A stretch of 33,372 nt of DNA, from positions 1 to 33,372 of the forward strand of contig WFTS01000143.1 of assembly GCA_015485385.1 (NCBI GenBank), in the 5' to 3' direction. The translations under genes and the position numbers were made by a program. The stretch is from Kordiimonadales bacterium (GTDB lineage Bacteria; Pseudomonadota; Alphaproteobacteria; Sphingomonadales; Kordiimonadaceae). Below, piece after piece: positions 17,256 through 25,603 of the stretch. The notes under the pieces were generated by a model. That model searched no databases, was not told the origin of the DNA, and saw only the letters and a program-made list of their open reading frames with translations. Numbering within the stretch: position 1 is the first letter of the stretch; each line of letters opens with the position of its first letter.

Positions 17256-18713
17256 ATGAAATTGTTCGGTAGATTTTTGGTGGCGATTAGCGCCGTGGCA
17301 CTGTTGGCAACTGCCTCTGTAGAGGCGCAAATCAAAGATGGGCGTCAATTACCAAAGTCGCGTCAGCAAGTGCAGCTATCCTATGCGCCTTTGGTGCGCG
17401 AGGCGGCCCCTGCGGTGGTGAATATCTATACCACGAAAATTGTGCGTCAACGCCGCTCAGCAATGTTTGATGATCCGCTGTTCAAGCGCTTTTTTGGAGA
17501 TCAGTTTTCTTTTGGCGGCCGGTCCAAACCGCGCGTGCAGGGGTCGTTAGGGTCGGGTGTTATTGTGCGCCCCAACGGCATTATTGTAACCAACAATCAT
17601 GTCATTGAAGGCGCGGACGAAATTAAGGTGGTTCTGTCTGATCGTCGGGAATTTGATGCCGAGATCGTGTTGGCAGACCCACGTACCGATTTGGCGATTT
17701 TGCGCATAGCCGCAGGGGATGAACCTCTACCGACACTTCCGCTTGCCAATTCAGATGATGTTTTGGTTGGCGATATAGTGCTGGCTATTGGCAACCCGTT
17801 TGGGGTTGGGCAAACTGTTACCAGCGGTATTGTCTCGGCCACAGCCCGCACGCAGAAAGGCATTTCAGACTTCGGCTTTTTCATTCAAACAGATGCCGCA
17901 GTGAACCCTGGGAATTCTGGCGGGGCGCTTGTTGGCATGAAAGGCCAACTGCTTGGCATCAATACAGCCATATACAGCCGCACAGGAGCGTCTAACGGCA
18001 TAGGCTTTGCCATCCCTACTGCGATGATCAACTCGGTCTTGCGTGCGGCCCTAAACGAAGGCCAGTTGGCGCGGCCTTGGCTTGGCATCAAAGGCCAGTC
18101 TGTCAGTAATGATCTGGCAGCAGGCCTTGGACTTGACCGCGCAGGCGGGGTTTTGGTGGACCAAGTCTATAGTGATGGTCCTGCTGCACAGGCTGGGATC
18201 GTGCCCGGTGATGTGATCATGGCTGTGGACGGCAAAGAAATTATTGATGAACCGGGACTGAATTTCCGCATTGCAACACTGGAGGATGGCTCAAGTGTGC
18301 CGCTGGCGGTTCTGTCCGAAGGGTTCATTCAGGAACGCAAGGTGACACTGCAATTGCCGCCTGAAGATCCGCCGCGTAATGTTACGGAGCTAGACGGACG
18401 GCATCCATTCCAAGGGGTGACGATCGCCAATTTGTCACCGCGCTTTAACGAGGAGCTTCAACTTGACGGCTTTTTGAAAGGTGTTGTGGTGCTTGAGGTC
18501 GGTGCTAAAACCCCGGCTAGGCGCTATCAGTTCCTGATCCCCGGCGATATTTTGATGAAACTAAATGATGTCCAGATTGATCATGTTAGTCAGGTTCTTG
18601 ATGCGCTTGACGATGGTGCGGAGCATTATCTTTATGAGTTCCGCCGCCGAGGCAGGGTGCGTCAATGCTTGATCGTTCCAAATAAATCCTTCCGCTGTAA
18701 GGATTTAAGGTAA
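17256..18713 (+). CDS. Periplasmic DegP/DegQ-type serine protease
   Basis: The 485-residue product starts with a signal peptide (MKLFGRFLVAISAVALLATA, with likely cleavage after ASVEA at about residue 24). A trypsin-like domain follows with catalytic His115 (TNNHVIEGA), Asp145 (DPRTDLAILR) and Ser221 (NPGNSGGAL), then a PDZ domain (about 270-360) and a divergent second PDZ-like domain up to the end. It is a Do-family housekeeping protease/chaperone of the cell envelope. The frame is open 39 codons further upstream, but ATG 17256 is chosen because the signal peptide begins there and CGGAG lies 10 bases before. It is followed after four bases by rarA, a pairing usual in alphaproteobacteria. Whether it is DegP, DegQ or DegS-like in role cannot be decided. 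Confidence 0.93.
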   Translation: MKLFGRFLVAISAVALLATASVEAQIKDGRQLPKSRQQVQLSYAPLVREAAPAVVNIYTTKIVRQRRSAMFDDPLFKRFFGDQFSFGGRSKPRVQGSLGSGVIVRPNGIIVTNNHVIEGADEIKVVLSDRREFDAEIVLADPRTDLAILRIAAGDEPLPTLPLANSDDVLVGDIVLAIGNPFGVGQTVTSGIVSATARTQKGISDFGFFIQTDAAVNPGNSGGALVGMKGQLLGINTAIYSRTGASNGIGFAIPTAMINSVLRAALNEGQLARPWLGIKGQSVSNDLAAGLGLDRAGGVLVDQVYSDGPAAQAGIVPGDVIMAVDGKEIIDEPGLNFRIATLEDGSSVPLAVLSEGFIQERKVTLQLPPEDPPRNVTELDGRHPFQGVTIANLSPRFNEELQLDGFLKGVVVLEVGAKTPARRYQFLIPGDILMKLNDVQIDHVSQVLDALDDGAEHYLYEFRRRGRVRQCLIVPNKSFRCKDLR

Positions 18714-18717
18714 AAGC

Positions 18718-20055
18718 ATGAGCGACCTTTTCGGCGATGCGGCACAGGAGGCCGGAGAAAAAGGTCCTCGGCCTTTGGCGGATAGATTGCGCCCAAAATC
18801 TATAGAGGATGTCGTGGGGCAAGGGCATTTATTGGGGCCTGAGGGGCCGCTTGGGCGTATGGTCGCGCTTTCGAAAGTTAGCTCGCTCATTTTGTGGGGG
18901 CCGCCGGGAACAGGGAAAACGACTATTGCGCGTTTGCTTGCGGGCCATGCGGATTTAGCGTTTGAGCAAATCTCAGCGATATTTTCCGGCGTGGCAGACC
19001 TGAAAAAAGTGTTTGAAGCCGCTAAGATTAGGCGCACAAACGGGCGCGGGACACTGTTGTTTGTGGATGAAATCCACCGATTTAACCGGTCACAGCAGGA
19101 TGGCTTCTTGCCGTATGTGGAAGACGGCACCATTACGCTTATTGGGGCGACCACTGAAAACCCATCCTTTGAAATTAACGGCGCGCTGCTTTCGCGGATG
19201 CAAGTTTTGGTTTTGAACCGGCATGACGATGCTTCCCTAGAAGAGCTCCTTGCCCGCGCGGAAGCTGAGGTTGGCCTAAAATTGCCACTAGATGCGGAGG
19301 CCCGCCATAGTCTGAAGGCAATGGCTGATGGCGATGGCCGTTTTCTTCTTAACTGCGCGGAAACGCTCTATGATTTAGCCCATGGTGAGACGCTTGGCAC
19401 CGCTGAGGTTGCCAAGTTATTGCAGCAACGTGCCCCCGCATACGATAAAAACCGTGATGGCCATTATAATCTGATCTCGGCTCTGCATAAGTCGCTCAGG
19501 GGGTCGGATGTAGACGCCGCGCTCTATTGGGCGGCTCGGATGCTCGCGGGCGGGGAAGACCCTCTGTATCTCGTTCGTCGGCTTGTTCGCTTTGCGTCGG
19601 AAGACATCGGTATGGCCGATCCGCAAGCGATCACGCAGGCATTGGCGGCGAAAGAGACATACGAATTTCTTGGTAGCCCTGAAGGCGAATTGCAAATCAT
19701 GCAAGCGGTTATTTATTTGGCGACGGCCCCTAAATCAAATGCAGCTTATATGGCCGAAAAGGCGGCAAAGGCATCCGCGAAAAAGAACGGCAGCCATATG
19801 CCGCCCGCTCATATTTTAAACGCGCCCACTGAAATGATGAAAACCCTCGGTTACGGCAAAAATTATGCTTATGACCATGATACCGAAGCCGGGGTGTCTG
19901 GCCAGAATTATTTCCCTGAAGAAATGCCGCGTCAAAGCTATTACCAGCCTGTGGCACGCGGTTTTGAACGCGATATTGAAAAGCGGCTGACCTATTTTGC
20001 GAAAATTCGTGATGAATATGCTGCCAAGATTAAGGCTGGTGACGGCAATGATTAG
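18718..20055 (+). CDS. rarA: Replication-associated recombination protein RarA (AAA+ ATPase)
   Basis: The 445-residue product has Walker A GPPGTGKTT (61-69), Walker B LLFVDEIHRFN (about 113-123) and sensor-1 GATTENPSFE (about 143-152). It ends in the MgsA/RarA C-terminal tetramerisation domain (MGMADP-like EDIGMADPQAITQA, PEGELQIMQAVIYLATAPKSNA, NYFPEEM). RarA acts at stalled replication forks and is related to clamp-loader subunits. The N-terminal MSDLFG is a family feature. It lies four bases after the protease gene, so the two form an operon. Confidence 0.96.
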   Translation: MSDLFGDAAQEAGEKGPRPLADRLRPKSIEDVVGQGHLLGPEGPLGRMVALSKVSSLILWGPPGTGKTTIARLLAGHADLAFEQISAIFSGVADLKKVFEAAKIRRTNGRGTLLFVDEIHRFNRSQQDGFLPYVEDGTITLIGATTENPSFEINGALLSRMQVLVLNRHDDASLEELLARAEAEVGLKLPLDAEARHSLKAMADGDGRFLLNCAETLYDLAHGETLGTAEVAKLLQQRAPAYDKNRDGHYNLISALHKSLRGSDVDAALYWAARMLAGGEDPLYLVRRLVRFASEDIGMADPQAITQALAAKETYEFLGSPEGELQIMQAVIYLATAPKSNAAYMAEKAAKASAKKNGSHMPPAHILNAPTEMMKTLGYGKNYAYDHDTEAGVSGQNYFPEEMPRQSYYQPVARGFERDIEKRLTYFAKIRDEYAAKIKAGDGND

Positions 20056-20061
20056 AATCGC

Positions 20062-20160
20062 TTAGCACCATGTTTTAATGTGACGCATTAGGCCCGGTCC
20101 GTCAGGTGCTTTTTGCCCCCATGACAGTTCTCCTTTGCCTTGTCTGACCAAGGCTTCCAT
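20062..20160 (-). CDS. Short protein-like reading frame after the nucleotidase gene
   Basis: A 32-codon frame (MEALVRQGKGELSWGQKAPD..., ending HIKTWC) lies between the convergent rarA and nucleotidase genes. It has no ribosome site ahead of its ATG. It is in the same frame as the nucleotidase: the open frame starts directly after that gene's TAA stop (20214-20212). Its composition looks protein-like, but I do not recognise it. It could be a relic of a longer protein, a separate microprotein or chance. Confidence 0.2.
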   Translation of the reverse strand: MEALVRQGKGELSWGQKAPDGPGLMRHIKTWC

Positions 20161-20211
20161 ATTTTGGGAATTAGGAATTAGGGATTGTGATGCTTTCTCG
20201 CAAGGAAGTGG

Positions 20212-22059
20212 TTAGGGCGCAACCTTTGTCATTTTAGGTTCAAACGAGCGTGGGCCGACGGACTGATCGCTTTTTGCAGAAAACTCAGCGAGTATAATAT
20301 TTTTTAGGTCCTGTATTTTTCCGTCTTTTCTAATAACGACCGCGCCTGTTTCTGCCCCGGCTTTGATGCTATCCGCACAGGAAACACCCTTGGGTCTGTT
20401 AGCGGTGCATAGGCCCCAATTATAGCCGTCCCCTTGGCTGGCGATATAAAGATTAGCCACCAATAGTACGGGCACATCGTCACTTGGAGCGCTGCTGCCC
20501 TTCACTGTTGCGCCGCCTTTTCCGCTGGTCTGTGGTGTCATGCTCATTATTTTTGCGCCCGTTCCGGAACTGGCTGGTTTGTAGCTTATGTTCATTCCTG
20601 AAAGATGGGGCCAGCCGCCTTCCCCCTTTACCGTAAGGCCATGTTCAATCTGGCGTTTTGCCGCCCCCCATGTGGTGCAAATTGCTGCGATCTCCATTGG
20701 GAAAGGGAATAATTCTTCAATTTCACGGCGTTGGAGCGTGTATTGTTCTGGAATATCATAATTCAAACGCAAGCTACCTGATCCCAAGAGGCCCAACATA
20801 ATAGGGGCTTTGCCATTCGCGCTTGCTTGCGGGCAGAAGCCTGCCAAGTTGGCCGCTGCAACGGAGACAATTTTCTCTGTCATCCAGTTGCCAATTGCGG
20901 TTTCACTTTCGCGGTTTTTTAATTCCTCAAGGTCCCAGCGAATTTTCGTGCGGCCCATTGGGTCAGAAAGGCAGGTCGCCAGCAGTTTCTTTTGGGCGCA
21001 AAATCCGGCTTGGTGAATTTGCAGCCATTGGTCCGTAAGAGATTGAACTGATTTGTTTTTTTGTGCGCCGCCGTCCTTTAAATCAAGTTTTTTATAGCTG
21101 TGTGTTATGCGATTGTTTGCTTTTGTAATCCTATGGATACCCACATCAATGGCATCGGCGGACTGTTTGTATATTGTACGGCCAGCCACCGGACCAACGA
21201 CCATAGAGCTATGGTCATGCCCGCCAATTATCAGGTCTGGGCCATCCTCTTTAAGCGCCGCCAGAAGTGCTTTGTCATCCTCTAGGGTCAAATGTGTTAG
21301 GCCGATGATATAGTCTGCGCCCTCTGCCCTAAGTGCTGCAATATGGCGCTTTGCTGCTTTGATATAGCTTTCTCTGTCAGACGCTTGCTTTTCTGCGGTG
21401 GACTGTTTGTCTGAACTTTGTGTGCGGTCGGTAATCAGGCCCGCATATTTGGGATTGTTCAGCGTTAATCCAAAGAGGCCAAACCTAATGCCGCCACGTT
21501 TAATAATGGCCCGGCCTTTGACATTTTTGAATGCTTCAATGGGGCTGAACCCGTTGCCCTTGGGGCATTTCGTGAAATCTAAATTGCCAGCGAGCCAAGT
21601 GAAGTTAGAGGCTTTTACACTATTGATAAGCGCATTTGGACTGTTGCACTTAGAGGCATCAAACTCATGATTTCCAAAGGTCACAAAAAGATTTTCATCA
21701 AACGCATCTGACAGATCAAGCCTGTTCAACACATCCACCATTTGTGCGCCTTTATAGGTATTTCCCAAAAGGGACGGTGATAAGGCGTCTCCTGCATGTA
21801 GCAGCAGCACATCACTTTGTTTTTCCAGCATTGACCGAACGGCGGCAATGCGTGCCATGCCTCCCTCTTCACCGCGTTTTATGCCGTTGATGCGGTAAAT
21901 ATCATTCATTGTCAGAAGCACCACTGATTTAGGGGCAGCGGAGTGTTTTGTGATTTGGTATCCAACAAACAAGAGGCTGATCACACTGATGATCAGGGCG
22001 ATGATATCCGATAAATTTGAACGCTCGGCCCTCGCTGTTTTTTGGTCTTTATTTGGCAT
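20212..22059 (-). CDS. Membrane-anchored 5'-nucleotidase / cyclic phosphodiesterase-like protein
   Basis: The 615-residue product starts with a single transmembrane helix (about 17-35) that would anchor it with the rest in the periplasm. The calcineurin-like metallophosphatase domain shows MNDIYRI (Asp53), HAGDALSPS (Asp91), FGNHEFD (Asn130, His131), GLTH (His256) and GGHDH (His281, His283). A 5'-nucleotidase C-terminal domain follows (about 380-600, with GSGSLR, LQRREIEELFPF and ANLYIASQGDGYN). The histidine two residues after the first Asp in UshA is a tyrosine here. Substrate is not predictable. The start with GGGGAAAA at the right distance is ATG 22059; a TTG at 22107 is less likely. It is divergent from the DUF429 gene. 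Confidence 0.85.
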   Translation of the reverse strand: MPNKDQKTARAERSNLSDIIALIISVISLLFVGYQITKHSAAPKSVVLLTMNDIYRINGIKRGEEGGMARIAAVRSMLEKQSDVLLLHAGDALSPSLLGNTYKGAQMVDVLNRLDLSDAFDENLFVTFGNHEFDASKCNSPNALINSVKASNFTWLAGNLDFTKCPKGNGFSPIEAFKNVKGRAIIKRGGIRFGLFGLTLNNPKYAGLITDRTQSSDKQSTAEKQASDRESYIKAAKRHIAALRAEGADYIIGLTHLTLEDDKALLAALKEDGPDLIIGGHDHSSMVVGPVAGRTIYKQSADAIDVGIHRITKANNRITHSYKKLDLKDGGAQKNKSVQSLTDQWLQIHQAGFCAQKKLLATCLSDPMGRTKIRWDLEELKNRESETAIGNWMTEKIVSVAAANLAGFCPQASANGKAPIMLGLLGSGSLRLNYDIPEQYTLQRREIEELFPFPMEIAAICTTWGAAKRQIEHGLTVKGEGGWPHLSGMNISYKPASSGTGAKIMSMTPQTSGKGGATVKGSSAPSDDVPVLLVANLYIASQGDGYNWGLCTANRPKGVSCADSIKAGAETGAVVIRKDGKIQDLKNIILAEFSAKSDQSVGPRSFEPKMTKVAP

Positions 22060-22127
22060 TTGATTTTCCCCGTAAAATCGACATGGTGTTTGAATAGCAT
22101 AGCGCAAAATTTTAGGGGCAAAAAAGC

Positions 22128-23006
22128 GTGGTTGCGGATAAAAAATTTTCTCATTTTGTCGGCATTGATTGGTCGGGTGCGAAGGGAGGCCGGCACGCTG
22201 GAATTGCTTTGGCGCTGTGTGAGACAGGTGTGACAGCTCCGAAATTGATTTTGCCGCCTTCTGGCCGGACGAACTGGAGCCGCCAAGAGGTGTGCGATTG
22301 GATTAAAAATGGCTGTGGCCAAGGCGTTGGCGCCCAAGTACTTGTTGGAATTGACAGCGCCTTTTCCATGCCATTTACGGATAAAAATGCATATTTGGAT
22401 GACACAGTGCCCGTGTCACACGCTGTAGCGCTCTGGGATAGCGTTGAAACCAGCTGTAGCCAAGGCTTCGACCTATACGGTGGGGACTTTGTTTTGTCAC
22501 ACCAACAGCACTATCACCGCACGGGCGCACGGGGCGCACTTTTTTCCCGCCGGATGCGGCGCACCGAAACCCGCGCTATTGAAAGCGGTGCAGGGCCATG
22601 CGAAAGTGTCTTTCACCTCATAGGGCCAAGCCAGGTGGGGCTTTCAGCGCTTTCGACCATGCGTATGCTCACGCGGCTTTCGGGGCAAAAAGGCCTTGCT
22701 ATTTGGCCATTTGAGGATCCGGTCAGCGCTCAAATTACCTTAACCGAGATATATGCTGCTGCTTTTGCCAAAATGGGGGGCCACCAGGGTAAAATCCGTG
22801 ATATTAAGCTGCTTAATCAAGTGCTTAGCACACTTGGCTCAAGGCCGTTTCGCTCTCGAAATATGCTGGTTTCAGATCATGCTACAGATGCCATAATCAC
22901 GTCCGCCGCTTTGCGCACCATTGCTCCAGAGCGCAAATACTGGCATCCGGCTTTGCTATCAAGTAAGGTGCGCGAAACGGAAGGATGGGTTTTTGGCATT
23001 CTTTAA
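22128..23006 (+). CDS. DUF429 family protein
   Basis: The 292-residue product carries FVGIDWSGAKGG (about 9-20) and VGIDSAFSMPF (about 75-85), typical of DUF429 proteins, which have a predicted ribonuclease-H-like fold and no settled function. The C-terminal DHATDAIITSAAL segment supplies further conserved acidic residues. The start is GTG 22128, with TAGGGGC about 9 bases upstream. It is divergent from the nucleotidase gene (68 bases between) and 35 bases ahead of crcB. It is an insertion in the otherwise familiar rarA-crcB order. Confidence 0.8.
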   Translation: MVADKKFSHFVGIDWSGAKGGRHAGIALALCETGVTAPKLILPPSGRTNWSRQEVCDWIKNGCGQGVGAQVLVGIDSAFSMPFTDKNAYLDDTVPVSHAVALWDSVETSCSQGFDLYGGDFVLSHQQHYHRTGARGALFSRRMRRTETRAIESGAGPCESVFHLIGPSQVGLSALSTMRMLTRLSGQKGLAIWPFEDPVSAQITLTEIYAAAFAKMGGHQGKIRDIKLLNQVLSTLGSRPFRSRNMLVSDHATDAIITSAALRTIAPERKYWHPALLSSKVRETEGWVFGIL

Positions 23007-23041
23007 AACGAATAGCTTTTGATCTTAGTAGAAGGATTTTC

Positions 23042-23422
23042 ATGCCACTGATATTTGCAATTGCAGCAGGGGGGGCGCTCGGCGCGCTGGCCCGCCATTA
23101 TGTCGCCGGTTCTATCGCCAAAGCCCTGGGTTTTGGCGGTTTTCCGTACGGCACATTTGCGGTTAACATCATTGGCAGCCTGTTGATGGGCATCCTGATT
23201 ACCGCTTTCGCCATGAAGTTTGAGGCCAGTCAGGAACTGCGCGGTTTCTTAACCGTTGGTCTGCTTGGCGGCTTTACAACATTTTCTACTTTCTCTTTGG
23301 AGGGGGCTTTGTTAATCCAACGCGGAGACTGGCAGGGTGCTGGTCTTTATATGGTTGGATCGTTGGTGCTTGGGCTTTTGTTCCTGTTCGCTGGCATGTG
23401 GGTGGGTAAAATACTGTTATGA
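23042..23422 (+). CDS. crcB: Fluoride channel CrcB (Fluc)
   Basis: The 126-residue membrane protein has four hydrophobic segments and the Fluc signatures GGALGALARHYV (about 8-19), GTFAVNIIGSLLMG (about 37-50) and GLLGGFTTFSTFSLE. Fluc proteins form dual-topology dimers that export fluoride. ATG 23042 is used, with GAAGGAT about 6 bases ahead; a longer frame from 22985 runs through the DUF429 stop and is not supported. The 35-base gap upstream leaves no room for a fluoride riboswitch. The stop overlaps the rluC-type gene (ATGA). Confidence 0.95.
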   Translation: MPLIFAIAAGGALGALARHYVAGSIAKALGFGGFPYGTFAVNIIGSLLMGILITAFAMKFEASQELRGFLTVGLLGGFTTFSTFSLEGALLIQRGDWQGAGLYMVGSLVLGLLFLFAGMWVGKILL

Positions 23423-24399
23423 ATAAAGTAGAAAACCGTGAAGTTGATCCAGACGATGACGGCATCCGTATTGATCGCTGGTTCAAACGACATTATCCCG
23501 ATATTGGCTTTGGTTTGCTCCAGAAAAAGATGCGAAAAGGCGAAGTGCGCCTTGACGGAAAACGCGTCAAAGGCAAGGAACGCCTTGATGCTGGGCAAAT
23601 TATTCGGGTGCCGCCCTTCGCTGCGCCAGCCGCAGGTGCGCCCAAGAAAAAGGAGGGCCGCCGCCTAACTGACGCCGAAACGCGCGAAGTGCAAAGCTGG
23701 GTTTTATACCGCGACGACGATGTGATCGTGATCAACAAACCTGCTGGCTTGCCAACGCAAGGCGGCACCGGCCAAACCCGCCATTTAGACGGAATGCTTG
23801 ATGGTCTGCGCTTCGACGGTAAATACCGTCCGCGCCTTGTTCATAGGCTTGATAAAGACACATCCGGCGCTTTGGTGTTAGGACGGTCGCCCAAGGGCGC
23901 AGCCGCCTTAGTGGAAGGCTTCAAAAGCCGCGAAACGGATAAGCGCTATTTTGCGCTGGTAAAAGGCATCCCAAGCCCACCTGAAGGGCGCATCAAACTT
24001 AGGATGGAAAAAGCACCGATCAAAGGCAATGAACGCATGGTTGTTTCGCCGGAGGGCAAACATTCTGTTACCGATTATATGCTGGTTGATAAAGCCCAGC
24101 CTGCCGCTGCATGGCTTGCTTTGAAGCCTCTTACGGGGCGTACGCACCAGTTACGACTGCACTGTGCGGAAATGGGCCATCCGATAATCGGGGACGGAAA
24201 ATACGGCGGAGCAGAGGCGTTTCTCAGTGGGTCTATCTCAAAGAAAATGCATCTCCATAGCTATATGGTTCGTTTTCCGCATCCCGATGGCGGCACCGTT
24301 ACAGTCACGGCGCCCTTGTCAGAGCATATGCAGGCCACTTTTGAAATGCTTGGATTTTCATTGAGTGATTATGAAGACCAGCTTGGCGAGGACGCTTAA
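23419..24399 (+). CDS. rluC: RluC/RluD-type 23S rRNA pseudouridine synthase
   Basis: The 326-residue product has an N-terminal S4 RNA-binding domain (about 15-65, with GIRIDRWFKRHYP and RKGEVRLDGKRVKGKERL) and the RluA-family catalytic motif HRLDKDTSG at 142-150. Asp145 is the expected nucleophile. It also has KPLTGRTHQLRLHCAEMGHPIIGDGKYGG. It converts specific uridines of 23S rRNA to pseudouridine. In alphaproteobacteria this position next to crcB is usually annotated rluC; RluC versus RluD specificity cannot be proven from sequence alone. It is coupled to crcB by four overlapping bases. Confidence 0.9.
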   Translation: MNKVENREVDPDDDGIRIDRWFKRHYPDIGFGLLQKKMRKGEVRLDGKRVKGKERLDAGQIIRVPPFAAPAAGAPKKKEGRRLTDAETREVQSWVLYRDDDVIVINKPAGLPTQGGTGQTRHLDGMLDGLRFDGKYRPRLVHRLDKDTSGALVLGRSPKGAAALVEGFKSRETDKRYFALVKGIPSPPEGRIKLRMEKAPIKGNERMVVSPEGKHSVTDYMLVDKAQPAAAWLALKPLTGRTHQLRLHCAEMGHPIIGDGKYGGAEAFLSGSISKKMHLHSYMVRFPHPDGGTVTVTAPLSEHMQATFEMLGFSLSDYEDQLGEDA

Positions 24400-24402
24400 G
24401 CT

Positions 24403-25083
24403 ATGGCTGCAAACAAGCTTGTTATCTTTGACTGTGACGGCACCTTGGTTGATAGCCAATATGTGATCTTGGCTGCTATGCATGCCACGTTTAGTGAGGC
24501 TGGGCTTGCCCCGGTAACAGATGCGCAAGTGCGTGAAGGCGTTGGTCTTAGCCTGTATAACGTCATCGAAAGGTTGCTGCCTAGTGAGACGCCGCAAGAT
24601 GATATCATAGAGCTGGAAGCGCTTTATAAACGCAACTTTTTAGAATTGCGAACCAAACAAGCAACCGGCCCAGACCCTTTGTTTAAAGGCACGCGCGAGG
24701 CTTTAAAGGCGCTTGATGATGCGGGGTATTTGCTTGGTGTGGCGACAGGGAATTCTAAGCGCGGCCTTGACCGAGTATTGGCTGAGCATGATTTAGGCGA
24801 CATGTTTGTTACATTGCAAACAGCCGACGGGCATCCTTCAAAGCCGCATCCTTCGATGATCCATACTGCGGTGGCCGAAGCTGGCTCTCGGGTTGAGGAT
24901 TGTGTTATGATCGGGGATACCAGTTATGATATTACCATGGCAGTTCGCGCTGGCAGCCATGCTTTGGGGGTCAATTGGGGGTATCATAGCCCGGACGATT
25001 TAACCCGGGCAGGCGCGCGCGACGTGGCGATTGATTTTGCCCAAATTCCGAGTTTGATAGACGCTTGGCTTGGGAGGCCATAA
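24403..25083 (+). CDS. HAD-superfamily phosphatase (phosphoglycolate phosphatase-like)
   Basis: The 226-residue product has all HAD motifs: FDCDGTLVDS (nucleophile Asp10, acid/base Asp12), GVATGNSKRG (motif II, about 112-121), SKPHPSM (motif III Lys) and CVMIGDTSYDITMAVRAG (motif IV), with a helical cap. This resembles phosphoglycolate phosphatase, but the substrate is unknown. It starts three bases after the pseudouridine synthase stop, within the crcB-ATP12 operon. Confidence 0.9.
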   Translation: MAANKLVIFDCDGTLVDSQYVILAAMHATFSEAGLAPVTDAQVREGVGLSLYNVIERLLPSETPQDDIIELEALYKRNFLELRTKQATGPDPLFKGTREALKALDDAGYLLGVATGNSKRGLDRVLAEHDLGDMFVTLQTADGHPSKPHPSMIHTAVAEAGSRVEDCVMIGDTSYDITMAVRAGSHALGVNWGYHSPDDLTRAGARDVAIDFAQIPSLIDAWLGRP

Positions 25084-25084
25084 T

Positions 25085-25591
25085 ATGACGGAAATCAGAG
25101 ACGAGATTGAGGCCGAAGCCTTAAAGCCCCACCCCGGCTTTTTAGTGGCTGCCGCGGTCTGCATTGGGTTAGCATTCTCCGCGTATTTTTACGAAGATGA
25201 CTTCGTTGGAAACGCCGGGGAGGGCGCGCTTTTATTCGCCTTCACGCTGATTTTCTTAATATTTGCCGCGATGGGCTTGGTCCTTTGTTATCGTGACCCA
25301 AGGTTGGGGAACCGGTTGTTGGGCTATGATATTGTCTTGAAAAAGCCGCGTATGCGCGAAAAGACAAATGTGCAATATTCGGCGGGATTTCGCTCTGAAA
25401 CAGGGGCTGATACCAAACGCCGAAATAGCAAACGCAAGCAACACCGCGCTTCGCGCCGTCATTTGGCGCAGGTAACACGCGAGATGCAACAGCAGGCTGC
25501 TTCTAGCACCGTTGGTTCAAACGCAGAGACACCTAAAAATACGAACGCATCCAAAAACATAGGGGAAAACACCCCTAAACCAAAAGAATAA
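25085..25591 (+). CDS. Small two-helix membrane protein of unknown function
   Basis: The 168-residue product has a short charged N-terminus, two hydrophobic helices (about 19-36 and 47-68) and a long basic then polar, low-complexity tail (from about 85: Lys/Arg-rich with RRNSKRKQHRASRRH, then Thr/Asn/Ser-rich to the end). I do not recognise a family. ATG 25085 starts one base after the phosphatase stop; 12 bases separate it from the ATP12 gene. Its place in the operon suggests expression with F1-assembly and RNA-modification genes, not a specific role. Confidence 0.75.
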   Translation: MTEIRDEIEAEALKPHPGFLVAAAVCIGLAFSAYFYEDDFVGNAGEGALLFAFTLIFLIFAAMGLVLCYRDPRLGNRLLGYDIVLKKPRMREKTNVQYSAGFRSETGADTKRRNSKRKQHRASRRHLAQVTREMQQQAASSTVGSNAETPKNTNASKNIGENTPKPKE

Positions 25592-25603
25592 GGCCGTTTA
25601 TAA

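Noticed and set aside
17026-21214. A 16-base string containing CCATAG-AG-CTATGG, found both upstream of ubiT (17024-17039) and inside the nucleotidase gene (21199-21214)
   Set aside because: One shared 16-mer in 33 kb is close to what chance allows, and the second copy encodes a conserved metal-site segment (DHSSMV), so a mobile or regulatory repeat is not supported.
23007-23041. Fluoride riboswitch ahead of crcB
   Set aside because: Only 35 bases lie between the DUF429 stop and crcB, and the conserved riboswitch core is not seen.
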